Notes under the pieces: model-generated
Database searches by the model: none
Told to the model about the DNA's origin: nothing
Seen by the model: only the letters and a program-made list of their open reading frames with translations
Shown: positions 53,209 to 64,000 of the stretch, one piece after another
How positions within the stretch are numbered: the stretch's first letter is position 1
Layout of the letters: each line of letters begins with the position of its first letter
Origin: Methanobacteriota archaeon
GTDB lineage: Archaea > Thermoplasmatota > E2 > DHVEG-1
Direction: 5' to 3'
Assembly: GCA_903877165.1 (NCBI GenBank)
Contig: CAIRCU010000009.1
Coordinates: forward strand, 1-64,000
Length of the DNA: 64,000 nt
Position numbers and translations under genes: made by a program

Positions 53209-53308
53209 ATGCTGAGGAGGGACGTCTTGATTAATAAATGTTACTCTATATATATTGTCAGAGTGGGGTGTTTGGTTAAAGGTCGGGTGGCTTTGAGGGG
53301 TGTGGAAA

Positions 53309-53320
53309 TACTTTTTAAGT
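53309..53320 (+). promoter_or_regulatory. Putative box A of tRNA-Gly
   Basis: ACTTTTTAAGT lies about 30 nt upstream of the tRNA 5' end, the expected spacing. Confidence 0.6.
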
Positions 53321-53346
53321 AAGGATGGTTTTCGGGTGTCACGCCT

Positions 53347-53419
53347 GCGGGTGTAGTGTAGCCTGGTATCACATAAGCTTGCCAAGTTTATAACTCGGGT
53401 TCAAATCCCGGCGCCCGCA
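53347..53419 (+). tRNA. tRNA-Gly (GCC)
   Basis: A 73-nt cloverleaf: acceptor GCGGGTG/CGCCCGC with one G-T pair; D arm GTG...CAC; anticodon stem TAAGC/GTTTA with loop TTGCCAA, anticodon GCC; T arm TCGGG-TTCAAAT-CCCGG; discriminator A. CCA not encoded. A T-rich tract (CTTCTTTTTTC) follows as a probable terminator. Confidence 0.95.
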
Positions 53420-53600
53420 CTCCTCTTCTTTTTTCTATTGGTTATTTTCTTAACGAGTGACCGGATGAGGTTTTAAACTTTTATAAGATTAGAAAAACTT
53501 CATGGAGAGAGGATTGATATCTAGCAGAGTGGCGTGGTTTGCGGGTGATTTAATCTTGAGTGAAAAGAATGATTTAACCTTATATCCTAGCTAAAACCAC

Positions 53601-54245
53601 TCAGTACCATCGACAGTGAAGAATCGCTCCTAATATTATAATAACATATGCTATAAGACTGACTACAGGCTGAATCCAATACGAAATGGCCCATATCGCT
53701 GCGCAGATAATTATAAGGACGGCAAGAATTGAGCAAATAATAGGGAAATGCCAGGTGAAATTAATTACAATGCCACAGTTACAAGATTGACTCGATAGTT
53801 GAGTGTTCTCTCCGTTGAGTCTTGCATCCTTTTCGATAATAGCGGTTATCTCACTCTGCATCTCTTGGTCAATAACTCCATGTTGTTTAACTATCGAATG
53901 CATCTTTGATGTACTGATGGACTTTGAGAGTATCACACCAACCAGATACATACTATTGAGTTGGTTCTTTGTTAAAGTGGGTGGAGTGATGATTGGGAAT
54001 TTCATAATGGGAGTGAAACGCCTTCCAGCGTTTGTCTGAGAAGTAAGGATGATTCTTTGAATGTCTTTGTTGTTAGCAAGGTCACAGATGGTCTGGAAGA
54101 GAAGGTCTTTCTGATTGATGCTCTCTCTGAGGGCTTTCTGTTGTAAGGCTTGGACTGTCTGATATCCCACCACATTCGTCTGAGACCCAAGCACCAAGAG
54201 ACCAACAGCCAAGAGACTGAATCCTGCTACAGCCAACGTCTTCAT
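53601..54245 (-). CDS. Membrane protein, C-terminal member of a secreted-protein pair
   Basis: A 214-residue protein with an N-terminal signal or anchor (1-26), an exposed region (residues 30-155; NQKDLLFQTICDLANNKDIQRIIL, RRFTPIMKFPIITPPTLTKNQLN) and two to three hydrophobic helices at the C-terminus. No family recognised. ATG 54245 is preceded by GGTAGAGGTCGAG. It lies 11 nt after the gene 54257-54946, clearly an operon. Both are AT-richer than neighbouring genes. Confidence 0.65.
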   Translation of the reverse strand: MKTLAVAGFSLLAVGLLVLGSQTNVVGYQTVQALQQKALRESINQKDLLFQTICDLANNKDIQRIILTSQTNAGRRFTPIMKFPIITPPTLTKNQLNSMYLVGVILSKSISTSKMHSIVKQHGVIDQEMQSEITAIIEKDARLNGENTQLSSQSCNCGIVINFTWHFPIICSILAVLIIICAAIWAISYWIQPVVSLIAYVIIILGAILHCRWY

Positions 54246-54256
54246 GTTCTCGACCT

Positions 54257-54946
54257 CTACCCAGGATGATGATAGGAGATTCCTACTTGCCGAGCGGATC
54301 CGATGAAATGGCAATAATAATCGGAGATCTTCAGACCACAGAACCCTCTGATGCCATTGTAATATTGAGTACACCAAAAACCAAGACTCGGTCCGCCAAG
54401 CGTCCCATACAGATTCCCTTCATAGGACGTGTTGACTCCGTTATGGATGACATAGACCAATGCAGTCGATGGAGAATAATCGACAGGACCATCCGCTATT
54501 TGAGTCATGCTTCCGAACGTGATGATCCCTACCAGGCTGAAGGGAGTAAAGAGTGGGAATTTCACGATATAACTATTCTTTGCATGTCCCGTCACCTGAT
54601 ACGGCAGACGACTCGAAATCAACCGTTCAACCTGCCGCTCCGTCATTCCACGAGGCAGGAGCCCAAGGGAATGCAGAGTACTAGTTATTTCACCACAGAG
54701 TCTATTTCGTTCGGCAGTGGTTCTTACCTGCAAGAATTGACTGCTCCAGTTAACAAACATTGCATCCAGTGACTGGATCTTCTCAGAAGTCAACCGAACC
54801 GTGGTCGCTTTATACCCAGGAAGCCCACAAGCTTCCACAGTCACCTCGTGAACAGAATCACTAGTAGCCGCGGAACAATGAACCGTTTCGATAGCGGCAA
54901 GATTCAGAAACAGCAGGACAACACCGATTACCAAAACCTTCTTCAT
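54257..54946 (-). CDS. Secreted protein of unknown function
   Basis: A 229-residue exported protein. Signal peptide 1-26 (MKKVLVIGVVLLFLNLAAIE). The mature part includes VTVEACGLPGYKATTVRLTSEKIQSLD, an amphipathic middle, a hydrophobic stretch (FTPFSLVGIITFGSMTQI) and a C-terminus rich in Cys, Tyr and Gly (LGFWCTQYYNGIRGFCGLKISDYYC). Unrecognised. First gene of a two-gene operon. Confidence 0.68.
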   Translation of the reverse strand: MKKVLVIGVVLLFLNLAAIETVHCSAATSDSVHEVTVEACGLPGYKATTVRLTSEKIQSLDAMFVNWSSQFLQVRTTAERNRLCGEITSTLHSLGLLPRGMTERQVERLISSRLPYQVTGHAKNSYIVKFPLFTPFSLVGIITFGSMTQIADGPVDYSPSTALVYVIHNGVNTSYEGNLYGTLGGPSLGFWCTQYYNGIRGFCGLKISDYYCHFIGSARQVGISYHHPG

Positions 54947-55094
54947 TTTTCCTTCTCCCTGCTAAGTAATTATTAAGGAGCCTTTTAAACCTGCTCTCAC
55001 TCTATAAAAAGGCGCTCGGAGGCAGTCTCAGCCCATCTTACGCCACAAAATATTTAATAAAGCACCCTCATACTCGACTTTGGAGGCAACATCT

Positions 55095-55520
55095 ATGAAA
55101 AAAATCTTAATTCTTGCAGTTTGCCTCATACTAGCGAGCATCCCCGCCATCACCGCCGCCACCGCACCCAGCACCCAGACCCAACCGATCCTTGCGCCCA
55201 CTGGATCCTTCGCAGGCACCATCGGGTACAAAAACAGCGGCGGCAACTGGACCGCGGTCGGCACCATCAACGGCACCTACACCCTGCGAACCCACGGCGG
55301 CCGCTTCACCGGCGACTGGAGCATCACCCTTCAAAACACCTCAGCCAGCGGCACCATGCGCGGCGCCTTCCTCAAACCCTTCTTCATCGGACGCGCAGCC
55401 ATCACCGACGGACGACACGCGCCGATCGTCGGATTCCTTTTCAGCCGCAACGACACCTTCGCCGGCCGCTTCATGTCCGTCGCAGGCCCCGCCCTCTACT
55501 TCAAAGGGACGTTCACTTAA
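55095..55520 (+). CDS. Small secreted beta-rich protein (paralog of 10234-10728)
   Basis: A 141-residue exported protein with a signal peptide (1-22), a short linker and a Gly-rich domain with GSFAGTIGYKNSGG, AVGTINGTYTLRTHGGRFTGDW, GTMRGAFLKPFFIGRA and VGFLFSRNDTFAGRFM. The pattern aligns with the protein at 10234. The frame opens with TTG 55080, but ATG 55095 with GGAGG upstream is preferred. Function unknown; cell-surface or extracellular. Confidence 0.72.
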   Translation: MKKILILAVCLILASIPAITAATAPSTQTQPILAPTGSFAGTIGYKNSGGNWTAVGTINGTYTLRTHGGRFTGDWSITLQNTSASGTMRGAFLKPFFIGRAAITDGRHAPIVGFLFSRNDTFAGRFMSVAGPALYFKGTFT

Positions 55521-55615
55521 AACATCCCTTTTTCCCCTCTTTTTTTCCTTCCTAATTTTTTCATCCTGGTCTCTGTCGAAACTCTTATAGGTATCGAGTA
55601 CGATGTCGGACCTGG

Positions 55616-56767
55616 ATGCCTCTCTTTGTTGTTCGACGCGGAACTATGGAACGCGCAGCCGGCTCGTTCTCCTTCACCAACGCACTCAAACGCCGGATGC
55701 ACATCGGCCGGGTCTTCTACTGGCTCCTCGCCTTCATCCCCATCAGCATCATCTTCGGCGTCTTCACCGACCTCAAAATCGTCACCTTCTTCACCTCGAT
55801 CCTCGCCTTAGTCCCCCTCGCCAGAATCATGGGCTACGCGGCCAAAGAAATCTCCCTGCACGTCAATCCCACAGTCAACGGCCTCATCCAAGCCACCTTC
55901 GGCAACATGATCGAACTCATCATCGCCATCTTCGCACTCCGCCAAGGCCCACAGCTCATCCCCCTCGTCCAAGCCTCCATCATCGGCAGCATCCTCATCA
56001 ACATCCTGCTGCTCGACGGCCTCAGCATCTTCGTCGGAGGACTACGCTACCGGTTCCAGCGCTTCAACAACCAGGTCATCGGCGTCTCCTCCACGATGCT
56101 GATCATCGCGGTCGCAGGCCTCGCCATCCCCACCGTCTACTACAACCTCGCCTCCCCACAACAGACGCAACACCTCGGTCAGATCAGCATCGCAGTCGCG
56201 ATCGTCATGGCCCTCATCTACATCGCCGGCCTCGTGTTCTCCCTGCGGACGCATAAGGATTTCTTCAGCGCTGCTGAGCCTGTCCCCGCGGGCAAAGAAG
56301 AGCCAAGTATGAGCCGCCGCCGCGCCGCCCTCATCCTCTTCCTCAGCATCGTCATCGCCTCTATCGTCAGCGAGATGCTCGTCGGCACCGTCGAAACCGC
56401 CGCCGTCTCCTTGGGAATAACGCAGACGTTCATCGGCATCGTACTCATCAGCCTTGTCACCAACGTCGCCGAGCACGCGACCGCCATTAACTTCGCGCTG
56501 CAAAACAAGATCAGCACCTCAATCGAGATCGGGCTGAGCAGCGCGATCCAAATCAGCTTGTTCGTCGTCCCCATTATCGTGTTCACCAGCGTCATCTTCG
56601 GCCTAGGATTCACCCTGGTCTTCTCCTTGTTCGAGCTCTTAGCCGTGATGCTCGCCGTCCTCATTGTCAACTACCTCTCCGCGGACGGGCAGTGCAACTG
56701 GCTGGAAGGCGCACAGCTGCTCAGCGTCTACTTCATCATCGCCATCGCGTTCTTCTTCATCCAATAA
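55616..56767 (+). CDS. Calcium/proton antiporter (CaCA/CAX type)
   Basis: A 383-residue membrane exchanger with eleven or so helices. The two alpha-repeat signatures are NPTVNGLIQATFGNMIELIIA and LVTNVAEHATAINFALQNK, which carry the acidic cation-binding residues. An Arg/Pro-rich loop near residue 225 joins the halves. A CTTATAG element about 30 nt upstream points to a leaderless start at ATG 55616; ATG 55646 is an alternative. Confidence 0.92.
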   Translation: MPLFVVRRGTMERAAGSFSFTNALKRRMHIGRVFYWLLAFIPISIIFGVFTDLKIVTFFTSILALVPLARIMGYAAKEISLHVNPTVNGLIQATFGNMIELIIAIFALRQGPQLIPLVQASIIGSILINILLLDGLSIFVGGLRYRFQRFNNQVIGVSSTMLIIAVAGLAIPTVYYNLASPQQTQHLGQISIAVAIVMALIYIAGLVFSLRTHKDFFSAAEPVPAGKEEPSMSRRRAALILFLSIVIASIVSEMLVGTVETAAVSLGITQTFIGIVLISLVTNVAEHATAINFALQNKISTSIEIGLSSAIQISLFVVPIIVFTSVIFGLGFTLVFSLFELLAVMLAVLIVNYLSADGQCNWLEGAQLLSVYFIIAIAFFFIQ

Positions 56768-56871
56768 ACCAGATGATGCAGGTGCATACGCAGCTGGATA
56801 CGCAGGGAAGTATTCACGAGCGATGCCTTTATTAAAACACCAACGATTCAGAGAACTCGGGATTGGACGGG

Positions 56872-57207
56872 ATGCAGAACACCGATTCGGTAGACTTGAC
56901 TATCGAGATTCAACGCTCGCTAGCCATCAGGGCTCTGAGGCGCAGCAACGTACGACGCAAGATCACCGAGTACCTCAACGAGATCAGCCCCAACTGCAGT
57001 TACACCTCAGAGATCGCCTATCACACCGGCGCGACGACCTCCAACGTCATCGGCGCCCTGCGCGGCATCCATCTGCGCTACCGCGAAGAGGAATCCTTAA
57101 TCCAGCTGAACCTTGTGGAAGAAAAAAAAGGCAAGACCAACGTCCGCCTCTACATGATCACGCCGTTCGGAAAAGAAATCCTGCACACCTTCCACGACCG
57201 ACGATAA
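56872..57207 (+). CDS. Archaeal winged-helix transcriptional regulator
   Basis: About 111 residues. The archaeal pattern VRRKITEYLNEISPNCSYTSEIAYHTGATTSNVIGALRGI...LIQLNLVEEKKGKTNVRLYMITPFGKEIL is a winged helix known in many methanogens as a stand-alone regulator. The frame opens with TTG 56863; ATG 56872 is preferred. TTTATTAAA at 56828 is a possible box A. Targets unknown. Confidence 0.85.
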   Translation: MQNTDSVDLTIEIQRSLAIRALRRSNVRRKITEYLNEISPNCSYTSEIAYHTGATTSNVIGALRGIHLRYREEESLIQLNLVEEKKGKTNVRLYMITPFGKEILHTFHDRR

Positions 57208-57233
57208 ACCCGCCTGTTTTTTTCTCGTTCGTC

Positions 57234-57989
57234 TTATTCGTACATCGCTGAGGGAAGCGGCGGCGCTTGCGGTGCGGTCGGCTTGGACGAACTGATGAAC
57301 GCCCGGATCCGCTGTTCGATCTCACTGGCCTGCTTGTATAACGGCTCAGGGTCGATCTTCATCTCAGGGAGGAATTTATCCAAGGCTTCAAGCAGCTTGC
57401 CTGCGGCCCGTGAATCCGGGTACGAGGCGTGCGCCTCCGCGATGAGACAAATCACATCCCGCTGGAGCTGTACACCGCGATAGAGGAGCACCCCGCTGTC
57501 ACCCGCGATCATGCCTTCCTTGATTTCATCAATGCTGTACTGTTTGAGGAGGGCTTTCATCTTATCCGTGGTCGCGACGCCGAACGTCCGCGGTGCTTTC
57601 TCACCCGCAGCATGCATGCCTTCAAGGGTGAGGACGATCTTGCAGTGTTTCTCCTTCGCCCAGTCCAAAATCGTGTCGACCACCGGCTGGATGAGTTCCG
57701 CCGGCGGCATGAACTCAGAGATAATCACGACAAGCTGGTGGCAGGTCTCTCCAACGCAGACTTTCTTGCCCGCATAGATTCGGACCGGGGGTGACGGCAC
57801 ACTGTTGTGGATGACCGCGGCCGGCATGAAGTACCGCGAGGAGATCACCCCGATTTTTTCAAGCTTGAACGAATCAATGATGTACTGCCCGGCGATCGTG
57901 CTCACCAAGCCGACCGTAGGAAAGGCGACCACGAGCATCGAGTCCGTGAGATCAACGGTTTTCTCCTCTTGAATCTGAATATCGTCCAT
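57234..57989 (-). CDS. PAC2-family proteasome assembly chaperone with C-terminal HbYX motif
   Basis: A 251-residue PAC2 protein: MLVVAFPTVGLVSTIAGQYIIDSFKLEKIG, then ISEFMPPAELIQPVVDTILDWA and VLTLEGMHAAGE, as in archaeal PbaA/PbaB. A coiled-coil-like segment precedes the end, and the last three residues are MYE, a hydrophobic-Tyr-X motif of the kind that docks into alpha-ring pockets of the 20S proteasome. Possible roles are alpha-ring assembly or activation. Monocistronic. Confidence 0.9.
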   Translation of the reverse strand: MDDIQIQEEKTVDLTDSMLVVAFPTVGLVSTIAGQYIIDSFKLEKIGVISSRYFMPAAVIHNSVPSPPVRIYAGKKVCVGETCHQLVVIISEFMPPAELIQPVVDTILDWAKEKHCKIVLTLEGMHAAGEKAPRTFGVATTDKMKALLKQYSIDEIKEGMIAGDSGVLLYRGVQLQRDVICLIAEAHASYPDSRAAGKLLEALDKFLPEMKIDPEPLYKQASEIEQRIRAFISSSKPTAPQAPPLPSAMYE

Positions 57990-58201
57990 TCCTTTTCGCC
58001 CTCGACCCAGGTATGAGACGGTTTCTTCTTAAGACTTTCCAAGGCAGGAGAAACAGTGGGGAAAATTAAGAGGAAGGAAGAATTTTTTTGAGGGGGAAAA
58101 GGGGGTAGAAAATGAAATTCTTCCATCCTTCCTATGGATGAGACATCGGGGGCTGCTGTTAAGAAGCTTTTTCGCAGCTGAATATGTAGCTATGTATGCA
58201 G
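57990..58201. other. Intergenic region with purine-rich tract
   Basis: Between a PAC2 gene and a NOG1-like gene on the same strand. An A/G-rich run (58050-58110) and a minus-strand TATA-like element may form the promoter of the PAC2 gene. No gene or RNA recognised. Confidence 0.4.
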
Positions 58202-59176
58202 CTACAATGGAGCATTGATGCGATCGAGTCGGGCGAGTACCTCGGCTTTCAACTCCGGGATGCCCTCGCCGGTCTCGCAGGAGATCTTCCAGTTGGTTGA
58301 GGAGGTTGTTTTCAGGTCGCTTTTATTCTCAACGATGAGGAAGGGAACGTCAGCGAACACGGTCTTGAGGTACTCGAGGAGATGCTGCTGCGCATCCCAG
58401 GTGTACCCGCAGATCTCGGTAGGGTCTATGAGGAAGACGATGAGGTCCGCGAGATGCGTCAGCGCGGTGATCGCCTGTCGTTCGATGGGGTTGCGGTCCT
58501 CCAGCGGCCTGTCCAGCAGCCCAGGGGTGTCGATGACCTGGTACCACTCGTCGCTGTAGCGCCTGGTGCGTTTCATGTGGCCGACGACGAGCTGCTTGGT
58601 CGTGAACGGATAATGCGCGATGAGCGGTTTGGCGTTCGACAGCAGTCGGATGAGCGAGGACTTCCCGACGTTGGGGTAGCCGGCGATGACCACGGTGGGG
58701 ACGTCGCCTATCTCCGGGAGGTCCCGAAGCAGCTTCCTGGCGTTTACGAGGAACTTGAGCTGCGGGTCGATCTGGTACAGGATGGAGGATATCCGGCCGA
58801 TGATTGCTTGCTGGCGGTGCTTGAGGCCTTCAGTCGTACGCTCCCGCAGGAGGAGGCGGCGCTGCTGCTTGTAGACCGAGCGGCAGGTCTCTTTCGCCCA
58901 GCTCACCGCCCCGAGCGCCATCTTCAACTCATCCGTCTTCACCTGGATGTTGATGATCTCCTGGTAGAACAAGGGGAGACGATCCAGCGTCGGGAACGAG
59001 GTGACGTAGGAGTCGAGTGTGCTGGTGATCACGGTGAGGATAGCGTCGGTGTGCGCGGCGTACCGCTTCGGCATCGGGCCTTCCTTGAGCGCGGGCGACA
59101 GGTGGGTCTTCTTTGCCCGCTGGAACGCTGCGTCTATGATCTCTTGGGCGCTCTGAATCGGGGGAAGGTTGAACAT
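58202..59176 (-). CDS. NOG1-like ribosome-assembly GTPase
   Basis: A 324-residue OBG-family GTPase. An N-terminal helical bundle of about 160 residues, typical of NOG1, precedes the G domain: G1 GYPNVGKSS, G3 DTPGLLDRP, G4 ENKSD, G5-like SCETG. It lacks the longer C-terminal part of eukaryotic NOG1, as in other archaea. Role in 50S maturation inferred from the family. Confidence 0.92.
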   Translation of the reverse strand: MFNLPPIQSAQEIIDAAFQRAKKTHLSPALKEGPMPKRYAAHTDAILTVITSTLDSYVTSFPTLDRLPLFYQEIINIQVKTDELKMALGAVSWAKETCRSVYKQQRRLLLRERTTEGLKHRQQAIIGRISSILYQIDPQLKFLVNARKLLRDLPEIGDVPTVVIAGYPNVGKSSLIRLLSNAKPLIAHYPFTTKQLVVGHMKRTRRYSDEWYQVIDTPGLLDRPLEDRNPIERQAITALTHLADLIVFLIDPTEICGYTWDAQQHLLEYLKTVFADVPFLIVENKSDLKTTSSTNWKISCETGEGIPELKAEVLARLDRINAPL

Positions 59177-59226
59177 ACGGTGGAAAAGCTTTATGGGTTT
59201 CGTCTTGATAACACTGTTGGTTTCCT

Positions 59227-59457
59227 ATGATGGATGAAGGCTATATCCTTGCGAACAAATTCCGCCGTGCGATTTTCGATGAGTTGGTTGCCGGTGAACG
59301 CGACATCCGGCATATCGCCAAGAAGCATCGGATTATCATGCGGGTCGCGCAGAAGGTCATGGATGAGTTCGAGGCTGGGGAGTTGGTGACCAAGCAAGGC
59401 CCGTTCTACACTTTCACCGAGAAAGGCCGTAAGCTGGTCGATACGATGTACCGTTAA
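59227..59457 (+). CDS. Small winged-helix protein
   Basis: A 76-residue wHTH: FRRAIFDELVAGERDIRHIAKKHRIIMRVAQKVMDEFEAGELV with a wing FYTFTEKGRKLVDTMYR. It lies 20 nt upstream of the RbkR gene on the same strand, so it belongs to that operon. A regulatory role in flavin or repair gene expression is possible but not shown. Confidence 0.8.
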   Translation: MMDEGYILANKFRRAIFDELVAGERDIRHIAKKHRIIMRVAQKVMDEFEAGELVTKQGPFYTFTEKGRKLVDTMYR

Positions 59458-59477
59458 TTGGCGGAGGAGAATGCTGT

Positions 59478-60137
59478 ATGAAGCCGTACCTGCTCTCAAC
59501 GCTCAAAGCACTCGGGTTGCTGGGGGCGATTGAACGCAAGATCGAACTCTCGTCGCAGGAGCTCGCCGCGCGCCTGGGCATCAGCCAGCAGACCGCGTCC
59601 CGATATCTCCTGGAGCTCGACCAAGACCATCTCATCATGCGGGAGCTGGGCATCAAGAAACAGCTCATCTCCATCACCCCGCAAGGCAGGGATGCACTCG
59701 AAGCCGAGTTCCTCTCCTACCAGCAGCTCTTCACGCTCTCCTCGCAGGTCGTATTCAACGGTCGAATCGTCTCCGGGCTGGGTGAAGGGAAGTACTACAC
59801 GGCCCATCCGGGGTACCAGCGGCAGTTCGAGGAGAAACTCGGGTTCACACCCTATCCGGGGACGCTCAACGTCGAGATCCCCGCCCTGGATCGCAACAAG
59901 CTGCGGCTGCTGGGCAGCGGCGGCATCCCCATCGAGGAGTTCCGCACCGACAACCGCACGTTCGGCAGCGTCCTGTGCTTCAAAGCGACCATCAACGGCG
60001 TCAAAGCCGCAATCGTCCTGCCGAAACGCAGCCATTACACCGCTGTCCTGGAATGCATCTCCCCGTATCACCTCAAGGAAAAACTCAGTCTCAAAGACGG
60101 CGACAGCGTCGAGGTCGTCGTCTCCCTCACCACGTAG
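59478..60137 (+). CDS. rbkR: CTP-dependent riboflavin kinase with DNA-binding domain (RbkR)
   Basis: A 219-residue bifunctional protein. Residues 1-85 are a winged-helix domain (SSQELAARLGISQQTASRYLLELDQDHLI); residues 90-219 are the archaeal CTP-dependent riboflavin kinase (NGRIVSGLGEGKYYTAHPGYQRQFEEKLGFTPYPGTLNVEI). It makes FMN and in other archaea regulates riboflavin genes. No riboflavin-synthesis gene is in this window. Followed 11 nt later by polX. Confidence 0.94.
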   Translation: MKPYLLSTLKALGLLGAIERKIELSSQELAARLGISQQTASRYLLELDQDHLIMRELGIKKQLISITPQGRDALEAEFLSYQQLFTLSSQVVFNGRIVSGLGEGKYYTAHPGYQRQFEEKLGFTPYPGTLNVEIPALDRNKLRLLGSGGIPIEEFRTDNRTFGSVLCFKATINGVKAAIVLPKRSHYTAVLECISPYHLKEKLSLKDGDSVEVVVSLTT

Positions 60138-60148
60138 GATCGTTGCTT

Positions 60149-63864
<3,716 letters not shown>

Positions 63865-63868
63865 TGTC

Positions 63869-64000
63869 ATGAACCCGTGTCGTCTGGAGAAGAACCAGGC
63901 CGCGTGCCCCTGCAGCTACCCCTGTGACCGCAAAGGTCTCTGCTGTGAATGCCTGCGGTACCATCAGGGACGACGGGAGCTTCCTGCCTGCTATTTCCCA
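63869..64000 (+). CDS. Cysteine-rich small protein, partial (runs off window)
   Basis: 44 residues from ATG 63869 to the window edge, with nine cysteines: [19 protein letters not shown], then GLCCEC and PAC. The layout (C-x-C-x3-C ... CC-x-C ... PAC) resembles the DUF6485-type proteins of archaea and bacteria, thought to bind metal. It follows ligA by 4 nt and may be part of that operon. Function unknown. Confidence 0.7.
   Translation, partial: MNPCRLEKNQAACPCSYPCDRKGLCCECLRYHQGRRELPACYFP

Overview
This 64 kb window is from an archaeal chromosome of fairly high GC, broken by several AT-richer stretches. It carries TFB, both subunits of the euryarchaeal D-family DNA polymerase, MCM, an archaeal 7S (SRP) RNA, S12-S7-EF2 and L1-L10-L12 ribosomal operons, TiaS, RbkR and a PAC2 proteasome chaperone. 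PolD excludes most of the TACK group. The density of signal-peptide proteins, especially gingipain-like C25 and streptopain-like C10 peptidases, resembles protein-degrading sediment Thermoplasmatota. That placement is an inference, not a measurement.

Layout. 1-2.6 kb: a polar amino-acid ABC importer operon with two permeases. 2.8-11.6 kb: secretome region (C10 peptidase, PAP2 phosphatase, C45-like amidase, C25 peptidase, secreted Ig-like and beta-rich proteins, a membrane protein with an ArsR-like regulator). 12-14.4 kb: a four-gene cassette of AbrB protein, stand-alone ABC ATPase, CobW/HypB-like P-loop protein and Fe-S protein, behind a strong operator-like promoter. 14.5-16 kb: a 21-residue Lys/Ala peptide and TFB. 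16-20.1 kb: AT-rich, with a GNAT fusion and an ABC-2 module that lies between a 107-nt degenerate copy of the tRNA-Cys promoter and 5' end and the intact tRNA-Cys. 20.1-24.4 kb: a membrane-anchored lamin-tail/phospholipase-D protein overlapping a rhomboid protease, converging on a presenilin-type protease. 24.5-27 kb: Cys-rich protein and arylsulfotransferase-like protein. 27-36.6 kb: thiC, PolD small and large subunits, SRP RNA, mcm. 36.6-40.3 kb: hypothetical protein, EF-2, S7, S12. 40.5-45.7 kb: a chimeric short ORF, a B12/radical SAM protein, and an operon of a degenerate RadA-like protein, a small helical protein and a catalytically altered family B polymerase. 45.8-53.4 kb: second C25 peptidase, L12-L10-L1, an HTH regulator divergent from tiaS, a secreted CrtC/lipocalin-like protein, tRNA-Gly. 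53.6-58 kb: secreted and membrane proteins, CaCA antiporter, winged-helix protein, PAC2 protein. 58.2-64 kb: NOG1-like GTPase, winged-helix protein, RbkR, PolX, bacterial-type NAD-dependent ligase LigA, and the start of a Cys-rich protein.

The strongest candidates for under-described biology are: (a) the RadA-like/small protein/PolB-like cassette, whose RecA fold has lost Walker A and B and whose polymerase has lost its exonuclease residues and one motif C aspartate; this layout recalls the bacterial ImuA-ImuB mutasome, and a 68-nt piece of the RadA-like gene recurs 2 kb away inside a chimeric ORF; (b) the AbrB/ABC/GTPase/Fe-S cassette as a possible metallocofactor maturation system; (c) the rhomboid translationally coupled to a protein with a C-terminal membrane anchor and arginine cluster; (d) the tRNA-Cys 5' duplication bracketing an ABC-2 module; (e) the tiny lysine-rich peptide beside TFB. 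All calls come from reading the sequence; no database search was run.
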